A stretch of DNA of 64,000 nt from Amanita rubescens (GCA_015039365.1 WION01000289.1:1-64000), one strand, 5' to 3'; positions 24,160 to 34,688 are shown, counted from the first letter of the stretch. A program made the numbers and translations. The notes: generated by a model from the letters alone, not told the origin.

Positions 24160-24220
24160 TATTGGCAGGTGTGGGCCACCAAGTGGCAGATCCGAGGCCG
24201 TTTTTTATTATTTAAAAAAG
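24160..24220 (-). repeat. Hairpin motif, candidate Helitron 3' end (copy A)
   Basis: The minus strand reads ggcctcggatctgcc followed by the stem-loop GCCAC-TTG-GTGGC and ccacacctgccaa. It is the same design as the motif at 24490-24555. A palindrome near the 3' end is a Helitron hallmark. I did not pin down a CTRR terminus. Confidence 0.45.
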
Positions 24221-24489
24221 GCCGGTAGAATCAATGATAAATAGATAATAGGTTTAGTACACAGAAAAGCAGCTAGTTATAGATGAAATTAGCACTTCTT
24301 GATCCATCAACCAAAGTGTGCAGTAGTAGGACATTGTCGCCTGCTATAGCTAGTCATAACATCTTGACGAAACAATCAAAGCGCGTGCTGTGGACCTGTG
24401 GTGGGATTTGTTTGTTTGTTCAAGCTTGCCAAGTCGCGGCTCGGCAATTGCCGTTGTCTTAGAATCGCGTTACAGAATCCCTGCCAGTC
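24221..24489. other. AT-rich spacer between the two hairpin motifs
   Basis: Low-CpG, AT-rich DNA with no coding signal. Confidence 0.4.
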
Positions 24490-24555
24490 TGGGGTTATAC
24501 TTGGCAAGTATGGGCCGCCACTTCGTGCGGCAGGTCCGAGGCCTTTTTTTAGGGA
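24490..24555 (-). repeat. Hairpin motif, candidate Helitron 3' end (copy B)
   Basis: The minus strand reads ggcctcggacctgcc, with arms GCCGC and GCGGC around a short loop. A second perfect palindrome, ATACTT-GCC-AAGTAT, follows. It matches copy A in order and spacing. Confidence 0.45.
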
Positions 24556-24625
24556 CATTTGGCATAAATTGCTACTGTAGTAGCCTTCCTTCTACAAACA
24601 GATAAATTATTGTCTAATAGATTAT

Positions 24626-24934
24626 TCAGTTTGTTCCTGTTTCAAGGCCATCATGATACCAAACCATTTCAATGTCATCAATTGTAATGTGAAATGCATG
24701 ATTCAACATTAACTCAGGGGAGTTAGAAACATTAAGAGCAATGAATGGAAGAGGAAAGGCAAATTTCTGTACCCTAGTAGTAAGGGTGAGGCCAATTTCT
24801 TTTTTTAGAAAGGCCTGTATGCATTCATGTCCAAGAAGCACAATGCATGAATTAGACTTGTCAAAATATTGCTGGTCAGAGTTTGAAGCAGCACCATGGT
24901 TCATAAAAATGAGCATATGACATAACATCCTCAA
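24626..24934 (-). pseudogene. Decayed second copy of the Helitron USP-like domain
   Basis: A 102-codon frame lies 42 bp beyond the stop of the big Helitron frame, on the same strand. It resembles that protein's C-terminus: FPLPFIALNVSNSPELMLNH against LPLPFIAVDLSKKQLQIDQT, and IEMVWYHDG against NNGMIWFHDG. The block carrying the catalytic His (GHSHFTARV in the intact copy) is deleted, and no Cys box is present. It is a remnant of an older insertion or of a tandem duplication, not an active enzyme. Confidence 0.65.
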
Positions 24935-24976
24935 GTTGACCTAACTAAAATCTCCTCTGATCATGCCCACCCCAGT

Positions 24977-27900
24977 TCAAACCTTGACATAAATAACCAC
25001 CAAGGCATCCTTACCCCTACATGTATTTAATGGTTCATCAAAATTTAGAATTGTACCTTCATATAATAAAGATTGTTGAGTGGCTATACCATCATGGAAC
25101 CATATCATGCCATTGTTATGTATAACTCTTGCTGTAAAATGTGAATGTCCATAATAAACTATTCCCCGTAGTTCATATACAAATTCTTCATTGTTAATAT
25201 GTATGCAGAAGGTCTGATCAATTTGAAGCTGCTTCTTTGACAAATCAACAGCTATAAATGGCAATGGAAGAAGAAATTGATGAGTGATTTCCACCTTCTC
25301 TAGGCAGGAGGAGCAAGTTAAATTAGATTCATCTTTCAATTCTTGCATCCAACCTGCAACAGATGTACACTTTGTTGACCCTATTGCAAGCAGACAGCAG
25401 CTATTGTTGGTTCTTCTAGTAGTCAAAATGTGGCCATTCTTGCATATAAAATCATTTTGTATTGCAGTAGTTGGCATTGTCAGAAGGTATTCAATAAGTA
25501 TTGAAACTGAAGTAAACTGTCCCCATCTGAAATGAGAAGGAGCAAGTTGATGCAAATATCGTCTGGTATCATCTCTTGTAGACTCCAGAGTTTTGGCTCC
25601 AGAGGCATGCTTCACAAAGTTTAAGGCCAAATTTTCCAATATATCATTCAAGTTTCTGAATATCTCAGAGTAGGCATTCTTATTGCTGGACCAAATTGAA
25701 TGCATTATGCATTGAACAGCATCATAGGCACAACTATTTTGATGCCAAACAGTTCCTGTAGGAATTAAAGACTGTACATCCATGTTCATGCTATCAGCAT
25801 GACTTTGAACTTTTGTATTTGTCTTGTTTATCTTTGTTCTATGTTCTTTTTCTGGTGTGATCTCCTTCCTCTTACTGCTTTTGAGTGGAGTCACAGGTAT
25901 TTCTTTTGACATTACAGTCTTAGGTATTGAACTAGTTATAGTCTCTTTTGTCACAACCATCCATGGCAAGTCATCTGCAATTGGATCAAGCATAGGATCT
26001 TTTTTGCTCCACTTAATGGATGGATGCACTGCACTTGGTACATAAGCCATCCCTTTATGCAGTCTGAATGTGTGTATCAGAGCATTGCGCCTATCTCCAT
26101 TCACTGAACTTGGTAGCTTGCCTAAATAGTGCATTTTTGTTATTTCATCAAGCAATTCAAGATCACGAAATTCTTGTCTCAATGCACCTGAAGCTTTTCC
26201 TGTTATTTTTTTGGGATCAAATCCCTGTAGAATGACTGTACCTTCAGCTGTAGAACTGCGGGAAAGAGCAGTATAATATGCTTGGTGAGATCTGCAGTTG
26301 TTTATGTCAACTGGATTGTATGGTCTTGTCTTTCCTTGGGAAGCAAAGTCAGTCATAGCAAAGTTTGGTAAAACTTCAACTTGAGATCTAGAAATGGATA
26401 CTTGGCTACCATCTGGTAATTTACAAGTTATGAATACAGTAGATCTTGTTAAAGGTACAACATTCTCAGGGAGCCCCTCTATCTGCACAGTCTTTGGTGG
26501 TGATTTCAGTTTCACAAACAAAACTTCTAACATCTGTTGGTTAAGTTGACCCACTGTGGATTGCCAGCCAACAACATTAGCTTCCTGACCATTTGTAATG
26601 CATAACTCGGTAGCTACATTGCATTTGATCATGATAGGGAGACCTAAGCAAATTGATAGCTTACCAGGAACAGGTTTATCAGCACTTGAATGTGGTAAGC
26701 TCCATAACATTTTTTGTTGTGCAGCACTAAGTTTAACCAACCTTTTCTTTGGTTTCCCTTGTCTTTTGTTTTTTTCAAGTTCATCTGATTGCTTCAAGTT
26801 ATCTTCTGAGTAAAAATCAACAAGTTGCAGTCCAGTATGTTGTGCATATGCTTGACAACCCAACCTGTTTATTTCATCCTTTTGTGCATTTTTTGCTGTT
26901 ATTATTGATACAAATTTAAATTGTTCATCAGTTATGGAACATCTGCCTGATACTTGAGAAGTGATGAGTGACCTGAGGAATTGTATATCAGCAAGAGTGC
27001 AATCCTTATACCTCATATTGTTTAAGGCTGTGCGCAATTTATCATCATCCTTGGATTGAGTCTTTTGCCTCATATTCTGCCTAAGGATGACTACTGTAGT
27101 AACTTGGTGCCACAATGCTCTACCCATTGCACTCTCTTGTGCCTTTTTTGAAGTTCCAAATAATCCAACAGTCCTGCTATATAATGACACACTTTCACTC
27201 CCAACAGGAGGAGGCAGCTGAGCAAAATCACCAGCAAAAAGCATATTTAGTCCTCCAAATGGAAAAGTAGGTTCATTCATTACTTTGCACAACTGAGAAC
27301 TTATTTTATACATGTCATGGCAAGATAGCATTGAAACTTCATCCATGAAGATATAATCTACTCCTAGTAACCTTGATCGAACCTGTGCCAATGTCTTAGT
27401 AGCTTGTGCATCACTACTCATATCATTTATTCCAAGGACAGAATGATAGGTTGATCCTGATAGCAATGCAGCTGCAGTTCCAGTTGGAGCCACTATTGTG
27501 AATCTATATGCTTCATTTCTACTTTGAAAAAAGCTTGAAACTGCCTTGAGTACTTGTGATTTTCCTGTACCACCCATGCCACCTATATACATCTTCAATG
27601 GCTCTGAATTTGGCAAGACAACATGATTTGCTATGATCCTGAAAGCCCTCTCTTGTTCTTCATTGAGACAGTACTGCTTGCATATGATATCCATTGAATT
27701 ATTATGCTCTGTTGTATGGAATTTTTTTTCTAGGTAAGCTTTGTCAATCACTTTCACAACATTTGGTGTGAAGGATTGAGTCACCGCATTCTTGCCTTGG
27801 AACTTTGTTTGCAATTTACTTTCAAGGACTCTTTGCTTCTGATCTTGTACCTTTGCTTTCCATGTTGAAACAGGTAAATGGCAGGATGAATTGACTTCAA

Positions 27901-30900
27901 TAATATCAGTACAAGGTGTAACATTGAGTGTTTCATCCAACCATCCAGTTCTTTGCAAGATATCTCTAATTTCACCCGCTTCTTTTTGTCGATTCAATTC
28001 AGATTTGCATAGTTTCTGAACATCAGGTTCCTTAAATAGGTCTTCACTATTCGGATCAACATATGGATCATGAACAGAGTCAATTTCATTATCTATCTCA
28101 ATTCCATCAAAGCAATTGATAGGCCACTCATTGGAGGCAGAACCTGCTTTCATTTGAGCACGAAAATCATCACGAGCATCAAAACATTCATACTTTATGT
28201 TGAAGTTTCTGATGAGTTGTTTCTCCCTTTTTGTGAACTCATGCTCATTGAATGTTTCATCCCATGACTTTTCCTCCATCTTTAAATCTAAGCCAGATCT
28301 CCAAGGTTTGAACAGTGCCAACATAGTAAGGCAGTAGAATTCTCTGTCACCCTGATCAGATCTGGGAAGGATGCGTCCTATGAAATTAACAACAGCAGTG
28401 GGCTTCAAGGGCTTTAGATAGGTTATATGTGTTTCATAAAGGGGATGTTCCTTCTGAAACCTATATATATGTTTTAGGACCTTATCTGGCTTGACATCCT
28501 TCTCTAAAATTTCATTATCATCATGATCCCCATCCACTTGCCTCTCATTATTTGTCAGTTCAGGATCACTGTTGCATGCATCATCAGAACTGTCATTGCT
28601 GTCACTGTTTTCCATTTTATTTTCCTCAGTAGGATCCATCTCATCAGCAGGCACAGTCTTGCCACTATCTTTTTGGTACTTTCTGCGTTCACACTGCAAT
28701 ACCCATTGATACAAGTTCATATGTCTAAGCTCTGATGGCCGATAAATGTAGTCATATACAGGAGATATGCCCACAATTCTTTTTCTTGTCAGGATTAAAG
28801 TAACCTTTTCTGTATTTGTAGAGTGGTCAACCTGCTCCCATGCTTTTTGGGCCTCAAGCACAAACCTGTGCCAGTAAAATGGGATGAATGTGTGATTAGT
28901 ATAATGATCTGGATTGCCCAGAAGGTACATGCAAACCATTGGTGCACCCATTTCTGTTTTTGTTGACAAAGTATTCACAATCTTATTTATGAGCTTCCTT
29001 GCCTTCTCTTTTTCAGACAAAGAGCTAGCTATTATATCATAATGCTTGTCAAACACACTCCTCACTGCATCAAATATAACATGAGTTTTGAGACCAGTCT
29101 TGGTAATGTAATCTGATACATATATGATAACAGCTTTCAAAGCTGTTCCTGACCACAAGCAAGTCACATCTGTATTGCAGCGCATAACATAGGTAAGAAT
29201 CGGAGTAAAGAAATTAATCCATGCTTCATGTTTCTTGATGTTCAATGCTCCTGTTTCAGGATCTACTTCTGTGCATTCAAAAGTTGAACGTGGAAATCTT
29301 GCCTTGCATTTGCCATATTTGTTATCTTTACACGATACATATCTCTTGCTTGCAGAACCATCTTTGTTGGCACCTCTTTCACAATTATGTATATTAGATT
29401 TACTTACAAGATCATCAACTTCATTCTCAAAATAATTCCACCATTTGTTCATGTCATCACATTTATTACAGGTTTCCTTCTGACTATGCTTAGAGTCACA
29501 CAGAGGGGGTGGTGGCTGAGGCAATCTTTCAGTGGGATCTTTGTATGATTCTTGCTTGGAGCATTTAGTAACATTGGCAAGAACTTCTTCTTGTGTTCCT
29601 GTCATAAACTCTCCAATATGGCAGCTTTCAAGCCAGTCTATTAAGCGTTTTTGCCAATTGGAGCTTTTATCCAAGATTCTTTCTCTCATTTCCTGTGGTG
29701 TCAGGTTCCCAAGTAGCCATATAAGCATATGCAAATGTAGTGTCAATCTTCCTTGCTGTTCAACAGTACCATAGTAAGCTTTTGCAACTCCATATAGACC
29801 TGCATCTTTTGCATCAATTCCTAAGATCTCAGAGATAAACAACTTGACCATGAAGTCAAAAAAGCGAGCACCTGCAACAGGATTCCTGCATATTAACCTC
29901 ATACGTTCATCATATGGTAATATTTCTACTTCAAATTTTTCATTCTTGTCAGCAAAGTATATACAAAGTGGATGCTTAACATCAGCAGGTGAGATTGTTA
30001 TGTACCAAAAAGGTGCACCTCTGTGATATATCAGAGACCAAATTTCATTGCGCATCCATTTTTTACTGGTATTTGAACCTTTTACTGGTCCAGCTACATA
30101 GTCAAGATCTCTGATTAGCTTGAAACATTTTTGCTCCTCTTCTGTTTCAGGCTTCACAACTTCATCTTTACTCATGCGGTCCACTAACAATTTCAGAACA
30201 CTACTGTCAAGAGTCAGTATCCGTTGCTTGATATCATCAAATGCTTTTTTGTCAGCCAATAAGTAACTTTGAGTGGATGCAGTTTTGATTTGCTCATGAC
30301 TGAATGCTATGAAAGGAAAATCTTGATCAGTTTGAAATCTTTTATCATGGTACATTAAAAGCCATTTCTTATGCTCTTTATCTGACAATCCTTTAATAGT
30401 TCCTACACCACCAAGACCATATGGAAATAGCCAAGGAAACATTTGTGGATATAGGTGTGGATTATGCCAAATAGATTCAGGTTCAGCATTATGGCCTATT
30501 GCTAAGAATTTACCTTGTGAGTTTAAATGTTGCAATGCCTTCACCTTCACAGCATTAGTTGACATGATATTGAGTCCTTCACCTGTAAGACCATGAACAG
30601 TGAAAGCACATTCTCCATCTGCAGTACCATCTTCATCTTCCATATCATGCACACTGGTACCTTCAGGTGTTTTATTGTGCATCATTTGTTTATATTCAAC
30701 ACTTACAGGTGGCATATCCTCTGAATAGTCATGAAGATTTTCTTCTGATATTGTGATATCTTCATAATCAACATGATTCAAAATTAGCCAGTTTAGAGCA
30801 TTTTTCACATGATTGCGCCTCACAAGAAAAGGTGTTCTTTTGAAATCATTTGGTGTAGGCTTACAAGGACCAGTAAACATGATAGCAAGGACTTCCTCTA

Positions 30901-32887
30901 TGTCTGCTTTGGGAGGTGGAAGAATGTTATACACTTTAGGTAATGGTTGCTGATATGAAATGGCATGTGCTTTCATTTTTCTCATCCCTGATGCAACTCT
31001 TATTGAGCAGCAACTATGTCGTACTTTGGCCACTAGCATTTTTTCCACATATCGCAAGCCTGAGAGCACCTCTGGCACTTGCCCTAACCATAAGCCTCTT
31101 GCCAATGCTAACATAGGTACCTTCCCTGAGCGTATTGAAGCATGACAGGAATTGCATATCTGTCGACATGCATGATCTATGGCTTGTGGGTACTCATGTA
31201 TTTTATCAGAGGTCTTGTTCCTTTCTTGTCTGGTAAAACCTGGTGCTTCCAATATGTGCAGGTGTTTTTTTACAGCTGAAAGTCTGCTAAGAGATGAAAC
31301 AGGAACAAGCTGTCCACAAACTGCACAGCCTGCTTCCTCAAACAAATTTGTTTTAAATTTTGTACAAGCTGCATTAAGGATTCTGTGGGAAAGATTTTTA
31401 TCAATTGGAGGAGGTGGGAAAATAGAAGCAAGATCACAAACATCAAATTCTGTATCAAGTTGGTTAGAATCTAGTCGGTTATCAAGTTGGTTAGAATCTG
31501 TGTCATTTCTGTTAGAGCGGTATTTAGCAACTCTTTGTCGGGTTTGTTCACGAATTAGATGTTTTTCCTCCATAGTCTTTTTAGACAGGCTATGCTGCAT
31601 CCACATTCGTTTGTACTCATTGGTTGAAGGCTGTGCAGAAATGATGGTGACATGTGTATTACATATACTGCAATCCAAGTGATCTTCAAACAATAATTTC
31701 AATTTTTTATGTGATGACTGTGACCCTGGTTCTATGCCATGCATTTTTGCTAGCTGTCGGGCTCGCGCAAGTGGCACAAAAGCAACAAGCTTATACATTG
31801 GCAGCTTCACTTGCAGGTAACATGGTGCCAAATATTCCTTAGTAATGTTTGTACTATCAACATACTCAATGAAACAAAACTTCATCAGCTCAATGTCAGG
31901 GTATTTTAGAGCTGTACTGTCACATATAAAGTCAGCGATAACACTATATTCCATAGTTTGGGTTTTGTGACCACCTATTTTTGCATCCACTGCATTCAAG
32001 TATATGGACATTTGTGGTGACAGACAAGGAATTGCTGTACAAAAAGCAATTGCAATCAAAGCACCAATCATAAGCAAGACACCAATAAGGCAGATTGCAA
32101 TGTTCAAACAATCACCGAAACTGTTGGCTATATTATAAGTAGCTGATTGCAAACAATGCACAGGCAAAGATGTTGTGCACTCAAATGAGGCATACAGGTT
32201 CATAGTTTCAGCTACAACATGAGCCATTAATTGCAACCATCGCATATGTACACCAAGAGGCAAATATAATCCACACTCAAAAGAGGCAAAAGTATGCATT
32301 ATCCGGAGGAACAACACAAACATGCATAATACCATGAAGCATGTGCAACTATAAATCATTTGAAAGCAGAAAGGCAGCAAGAGTAGCGCACCAATAACGA
32401 TCGCACAGAAATAAGTTGTAATTATCGTGGGTATATATTGCCAATCTCCCCTCCTTGAAATGGTCATAGCGAACACAACTAGAGCATGCGCACATAATAC
32501 TGCAGTGCAAACATTTCCGTAAATTATTTGTAAGCAGAAAAATTGCAAAGGCGACGCACGAGTACCAATTTTACGGCAACAAGATATAATTGCTGCACAT
32601 ATCTGCCAATCTCGCTTCATGCAAATGGTGTCGTGGATCTCACCAAACATAATTGTAGCAACGCGAGAGCAAAGAAGGTGGAGTACAGAGGGTCGTTGTG
32701 TGCGACAGAACTGGCATAAGTTACACCCGAAATCATTGAATGTTAACGAAAGTAAAACAAAACAACTTACGAGCAGCAACAGCAAAGCCAGAAATATAGC
32801 ACATAAAGTACAGGTTGACACCGAGCGCAGTAGGCTTGTCGCAAACGATACCAGTAATGGAGATGCAAATAACAGCTGAGCGAACAT
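24977..32887 (-). CDS. Helitron Rep/helicase with C-terminal USP-like domain
   Basis: One uninterrupted frame of 2636 codons encodes a rolling-circle transposase. The order is: residues 1 to about 180, Cys/Leu-rich with several hydrophobic stretches and unlike a transposase; about 180-700, N-terminal region with Cys-rich knuckles (CAVCGQLV, CRQICNSCHAS); a Helitron Rep domain with the HUH box LHLHMLIWLLG (about 1050) and the Tyr motif YVSDYITKTGLKT (about 1258); a PIF1-like helicase with Walker A GGMGGTGKSQV (about 1772), DEVSML (about 1848), AGDFAQLPPP and TALSRS (about 2208); and a USP-like cysteine protease with Cys box NSCAYDAVQCI (about 2384) and His box GHSHFTARV (about 2582), ending VVIYVKV. 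No stop or frameshift is seen and all key residues are present. CpG is very rare in most of the frame but normal above 32.35 kb, so translation may really start inside, for example near MSIYLNAVDAKIGG (about residue 290). Confidence 0.93.
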   Translation of the reverse strand: MFAQLLFASPLLVSFATSLLRSVSTCTLCAIFLALLLLLVSCFVLLSLTFNDFGCNLCQFCRTQRPSVLHLLCSRVATIMFGEIHDTICMKRDWQICAAIISCCRKIGTRASPLQFFCLQIIYGNVCTAVLCAHALVVFAMTISRRGDWQYIPTIITTYFCAIVIGALLLLPFCFQMIYSCTCFMVLCMFVLFLRIMHTFASFECGLYLPLGVHMRWLQLMAHVVAETMNLYASFECTTSLPVHCLQSATYNIANSFGDCLNIAICLIGVLLMIGALIAIAFCTAIPCLSPQMSIYLNAVDAKIGGHKTQTMEYSVIADFICDSTALKYPDIELMKFCFIEYVDSTNITKEYLAPCYLQVKLPMYKLVAFVPLARARQLAKMHGIEPGSQSSHKKLKLLFEDHLDCSICNTHVTIISAQPSTNEYKRMWMQHSLSKKTMEEKHLIREQTRQRVAKYRSNRNDTDSNQLDNRLDSNQLDTEFDVCDLASIFPPPPIDKNLSHRILNAACTKFKTNLFEEAGCAVCGQLVPVSSLSRLSAVKKHLHILEAPGFTRQERNKTSDKIHEYPQAIDHACRQICNSCHASIRSGKVPMLALARGLWLGQVPEVLSGLRYVEKMLVAKVRHSCCSIRVASGMRKMKAHAISYQQPLPKVYNILPPPKADIEEVLAIMFTGPCKPTPNDFKRTPFLVRRNHVKNALNWLILNHVDYEDITISEENLHDYSEDMPPVSVEYKQMMHNKTPEGTSVHDMEDEDGTADGECAFTVHGLTGEGLNIMSTNAVKVKALQHLNSQGKFLAIGHNAEPESIWHNPHLYPQMFPWLFPYGLGGVGTIKGLSDKEHKKWLLMYHDKRFQTDQDFPFIAFSHEQIKTASTQSYLLADKKAFDDIKQRILTLDSSVLKLLVDRMSKDEVVKPETEEEQKCFKLIRDLDYVAGPVKGSNTSKKWMRNEIWSLIYHRGAPFWYITISPADVKHPLCIYFADKNEKFEVEILPYDERMRLICRNPVAGARFFDFMVKLFISEILGIDAKDAGLYGVAKAYYGTVEQQGRLTLHLHMLIWLLGNLTPQEMRERILDKSSNWQKRLIDWLESCHIGEFMTGTQEEVLANVTKCSKQESYKDPTERLPQPPPPLCDSKHSQKETCNKCDDMNKWWNYFENEVDDLVSKSNIHNCERGANKDGSASKRYVSCKDNKYGKCKARFPRSTFECTEVDPETGALNIKKHEAWINFFTPILTYVMRCNTDVTCLWSGTALKAVIIYVSDYITKTGLKTHVIFDAVRSVFDKHYDIIASSLSEKEKARKLINKIVNTLSTKTEMGAPMVCMYLLGNPDHYTNHTFIPFYWHRFVLEAQKAWEQVDHSTNTEKVTLILTRKRIVGISPVYDYIYRPSELRHMNLYQWVLQCERRKYQKDSGKTVPADEMDPTEENKMENSDSNDSSDDACNSDPELTNNERQVDGDHDDNEILEKDVKPDKVLKHIYRFQKEHPLYETHITYLKPLKPTAVVNFIGRILPRSDQGDREFYCLTMLALFKPWRSGLDLKMEEKSWDETFNEHEFTKREKQLIRNFNIKYECFDARDDFRAQMKAGSASNEWPINCFDGIEIDNEIDSVHDPYVDPNSEDLFKEPDVQKLCKSELNRQKEAGEIRDILQRTGWLDETLNVTPCTDIIEVNSSCHLPVSTWKAKVQDQKQRVLESKLQTKFQGKNAVTQSFTPNVVKVIDKAYLEKKFHTTEHNNSMDIICKQYCLNEEQERAFRIIANHVVLPNSEPLKMYIGGMGGTGKSQVLKAVSSFFQSRNEAYRFTIVAPTGTAAALLSGSTYHSVLGINDMSSDAQATKTLAQVRSRLLGVDYIFMDEVSMLSCHDMYKISSQLCKVMNEPTFPFGGLNMLFAGDFAQLPPPVGSESVSLYSRTVGLFGTSKKAQESAMGRALWHQVTTVVILRQNMRQKTQSKDDDKLRTALNNMRYKDCTLADIQFLRSLITSQVSGRCSITDEQFKFVSIITAKNAQKDEINRLGCQAYAQHTGLQLVDFYSEDNLKQSDELEKNKRQGKPKKRLVKLSAAQQKMLWSLPHSSADKPVPGKLSICLGLPIMIKCNVATELCITNGQEANVVGWQSTVGQLNQQMLEVLFVKLKSPPKTVQIEGLPENVVPLTRSTVFITCKLPDGSQVSISRSQVEVLPNFAMTDFASQGKTRPYNPVDINNCRSHQAYYTALSRSSTAEGTVILQGFDPKKITGKASGALRQEFRDLELLDEITKMHYLGKLPSSVNGDRRNALIHTFRLHKGMAYVPSAVHPSIKWSKKDPMLDPIADDLPWMVVTKETITSSIPKTVMSKEIPVTPLKSSKRKEITPEKEHRTKINKTNTKVQSHADSMNMDVQSLIPTGTVWHQNSCAYDAVQCIMHSIWSSNKNAYSEIFRNLNDILENLALNFVKHASGAKTLESTRDDTRRYLHQLAPSHFRWGQFTSVSILIEYLLTMPTTAIQNDFICKNGHILTTRRTNNSCCLLAIGSTKCTSVAGWMQELKDESNLTCSSCLEKVEITHQFLLPLPFIAVDLSKKQLQIDQTFCIHINNEEFVYELRGIVYYGHSHFTARVIHNNGMIWFHDGIATQQSLLYEGTILNFDEPLNTCRGKDALVVIYVKV
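32160..32640 (-). repeat. Degenerate ~165 bp tandem units under the Helitron N-terminus
   Basis: Similar blocks recur: aaatcatttgaaagcagaaa near 32355 and aaattatttgtaagcagaaa near 32520, each followed about 80 bp later by a variant of tattgccaatctc. A more distant pair of cactcaaaagaggca-like blocks occurs near 32180 and 32275. The repeats give the hydrophobic N-terminal extension an internally repetitive look. Confidence 0.5.
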
Positions 32888-33100
32888 CGGTGTAATCTAT
32901 CAAAGCAATCATTTAGAATAGTGTGAAAACCCTTTGAACTGAAACTTACAGGCAAATCAATCCAGGTAACTTCAAAGTGCGGGAGAACGCAGTATACGAT
33001 GGTAGAAATTGGGTAGAACGATGCAGATATTCGCACAGGCTTGTGATTACATAAGACATGCCCGCATGGCATTTATGCAAAACTATTCAACACACTGTAT
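32888..33100. other. Upstream flank of the Helitron frame
   Basis: AT-rich. Should hold the Helitron promoter or its TC 5' terminus, but I cannot identify either. Confidence 0.3.
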
Positions 33101-34271
33101 TTAGTATATGATATCATCGTCGTTATATGTCATAGCAATCGCTTCGGTTTTACTTATAAGCCCAGCTTGATAATCGATCCAAGTCTTCGGCAAGCGATTT
33201 GGAGTTGCAATCGCTAATCCCCGTTGTATATAATCTGGGTTAGGGTCGTTGGGATCACAAAGCGGTAAACTGGTGCCATGAAAGTCAACTGGCATGAAAG
33301 CGATAAGTGTATTCGCTTCGTTCGCAACACGTGCGCCGTATTCAGCGAGATAGAATGCACCGCCATACGAATCATCGCAGGTTCGTGCAGTAGTCCAAGA
33401 CAAGAGCCATTTGTGTGGCTGGTATTCGTGATGTATAGCGCTTCGGAGTACGCATAAGTTACGCAGGCACAATGAACAAAAAACAGACACACCGAGCATA
33501 GTTTTGTGATACGACACCTGCAGGTGGTGCGAGGCGTGCATCAGTGAATTCAAACTCCAAGTCGCCCGCGATGATTACATATTTTCCGTCGAGGTTGCCA
33601 GTGCGCGACTTGCTGTCCATAGGGTAGATACCAGTCATCTCCATGAAGTTGTCGATGTCTTCGATGACAGGGTCGGGCAACCAAAAGCGGCATAAATTCC
33701 AAAACAAGGCAAATGCTGCACTGACATTGGTGTCTAGCTCACTAGAAACTTCGGGATCTGCATTCCTTGGAAGATTACGGACCCAATCGAATGCGGGCGC
33801 ACTGCGGGACCCTGCGGAAAAACCGACCTGGACCATAGTTCCAGGATCGTCAAGCTACAAAAGCTAGCATATCAGAAATGGATAGTATACGGGTCGCAGA
33901 ACAACATACACGTGTCGGCAATCTATAACCAACCGTTTCCTGGACAGTGTAATCGACCCAAGCAAGGGGATCGGGCAGGCGAGCAAAGTTCCGTAGGACG
34001 ATGCATACGAGCAGACGTGTAGCAGCATCGTAAATATATGCATCTTGCCCAGGCAGCACATTTACTGCTAGGCGGGTGTAATCTATAATATGCATCGGAT
34101 GCCAGCCAGTACGCTTATCGTGCAGACGTCCACGCTGCAATTCGTATTCCCAAGAAGTGTAGATACGTTGTGAGTCAGCGACCCAATGGGCACGTGGGGG
34201 ATATGGGTCGTGCAGCCTGGATATGTAGACATGTGCTGCAGATGTGGAACGGGCAGCCTGGCGCGCGGCGC

Positions 34272-34668
34272 TGTAACGAGCCGATTCCGGCTACGTTGGA
34301 ACCGATCTCTGAAACCTTCCGAAGCTTCCCGAAGCACTCCGAGCCTATACTCGACCCCGGAGGATGATCGTTTGTGTTCGGACGCATGCACAGGCCTCGG
34401 ACTTGGTGCAGGATTCATCACATGGTCACCTCGTGCCTCCGTAGTATATATACCATTGTGTACGTAGTTGTAGTTAGCGAATTATCACCCCATTACTGCT
34501 CCGAGTTCGATTCCTTTCGTTCCCTTCGTTCCTCGGTGCTTCGGACACCTTCCACTCGTTCACCTTCACATTCGGCACCCTCTCTGCCTCTGAGGCACCC
34601 CCAGGACTGACCTCCGAAGCCCCTTTGGCCGAACGCATTTCCGCATCGGCCTTCTTCTGATCGTTTCA
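34272..34668 (+). repeat. Left LTR
   Basis: 397 bp from tgtaacgagccg to gatcgtttca. Differs from the right LTR by one base that I could find (gatctct against gatctcc near its start). Contains tatatatac near 34446-34454, a possible TATA element. Confidence 0.93.
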
Positions 34669-34670
34669 AC

Positions 34671-34688
34671 TGGAGCCCACCGCGAGGG
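34671..34688 (+). other. Candidate primer-binding site
   Basis: tggagcccaccgcgaggg begins 2 bp after the left LTR. Starting with TGG, it can pair with a tRNA 3' CCA end. The tRNA is not identified. Confidence 0.6.
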
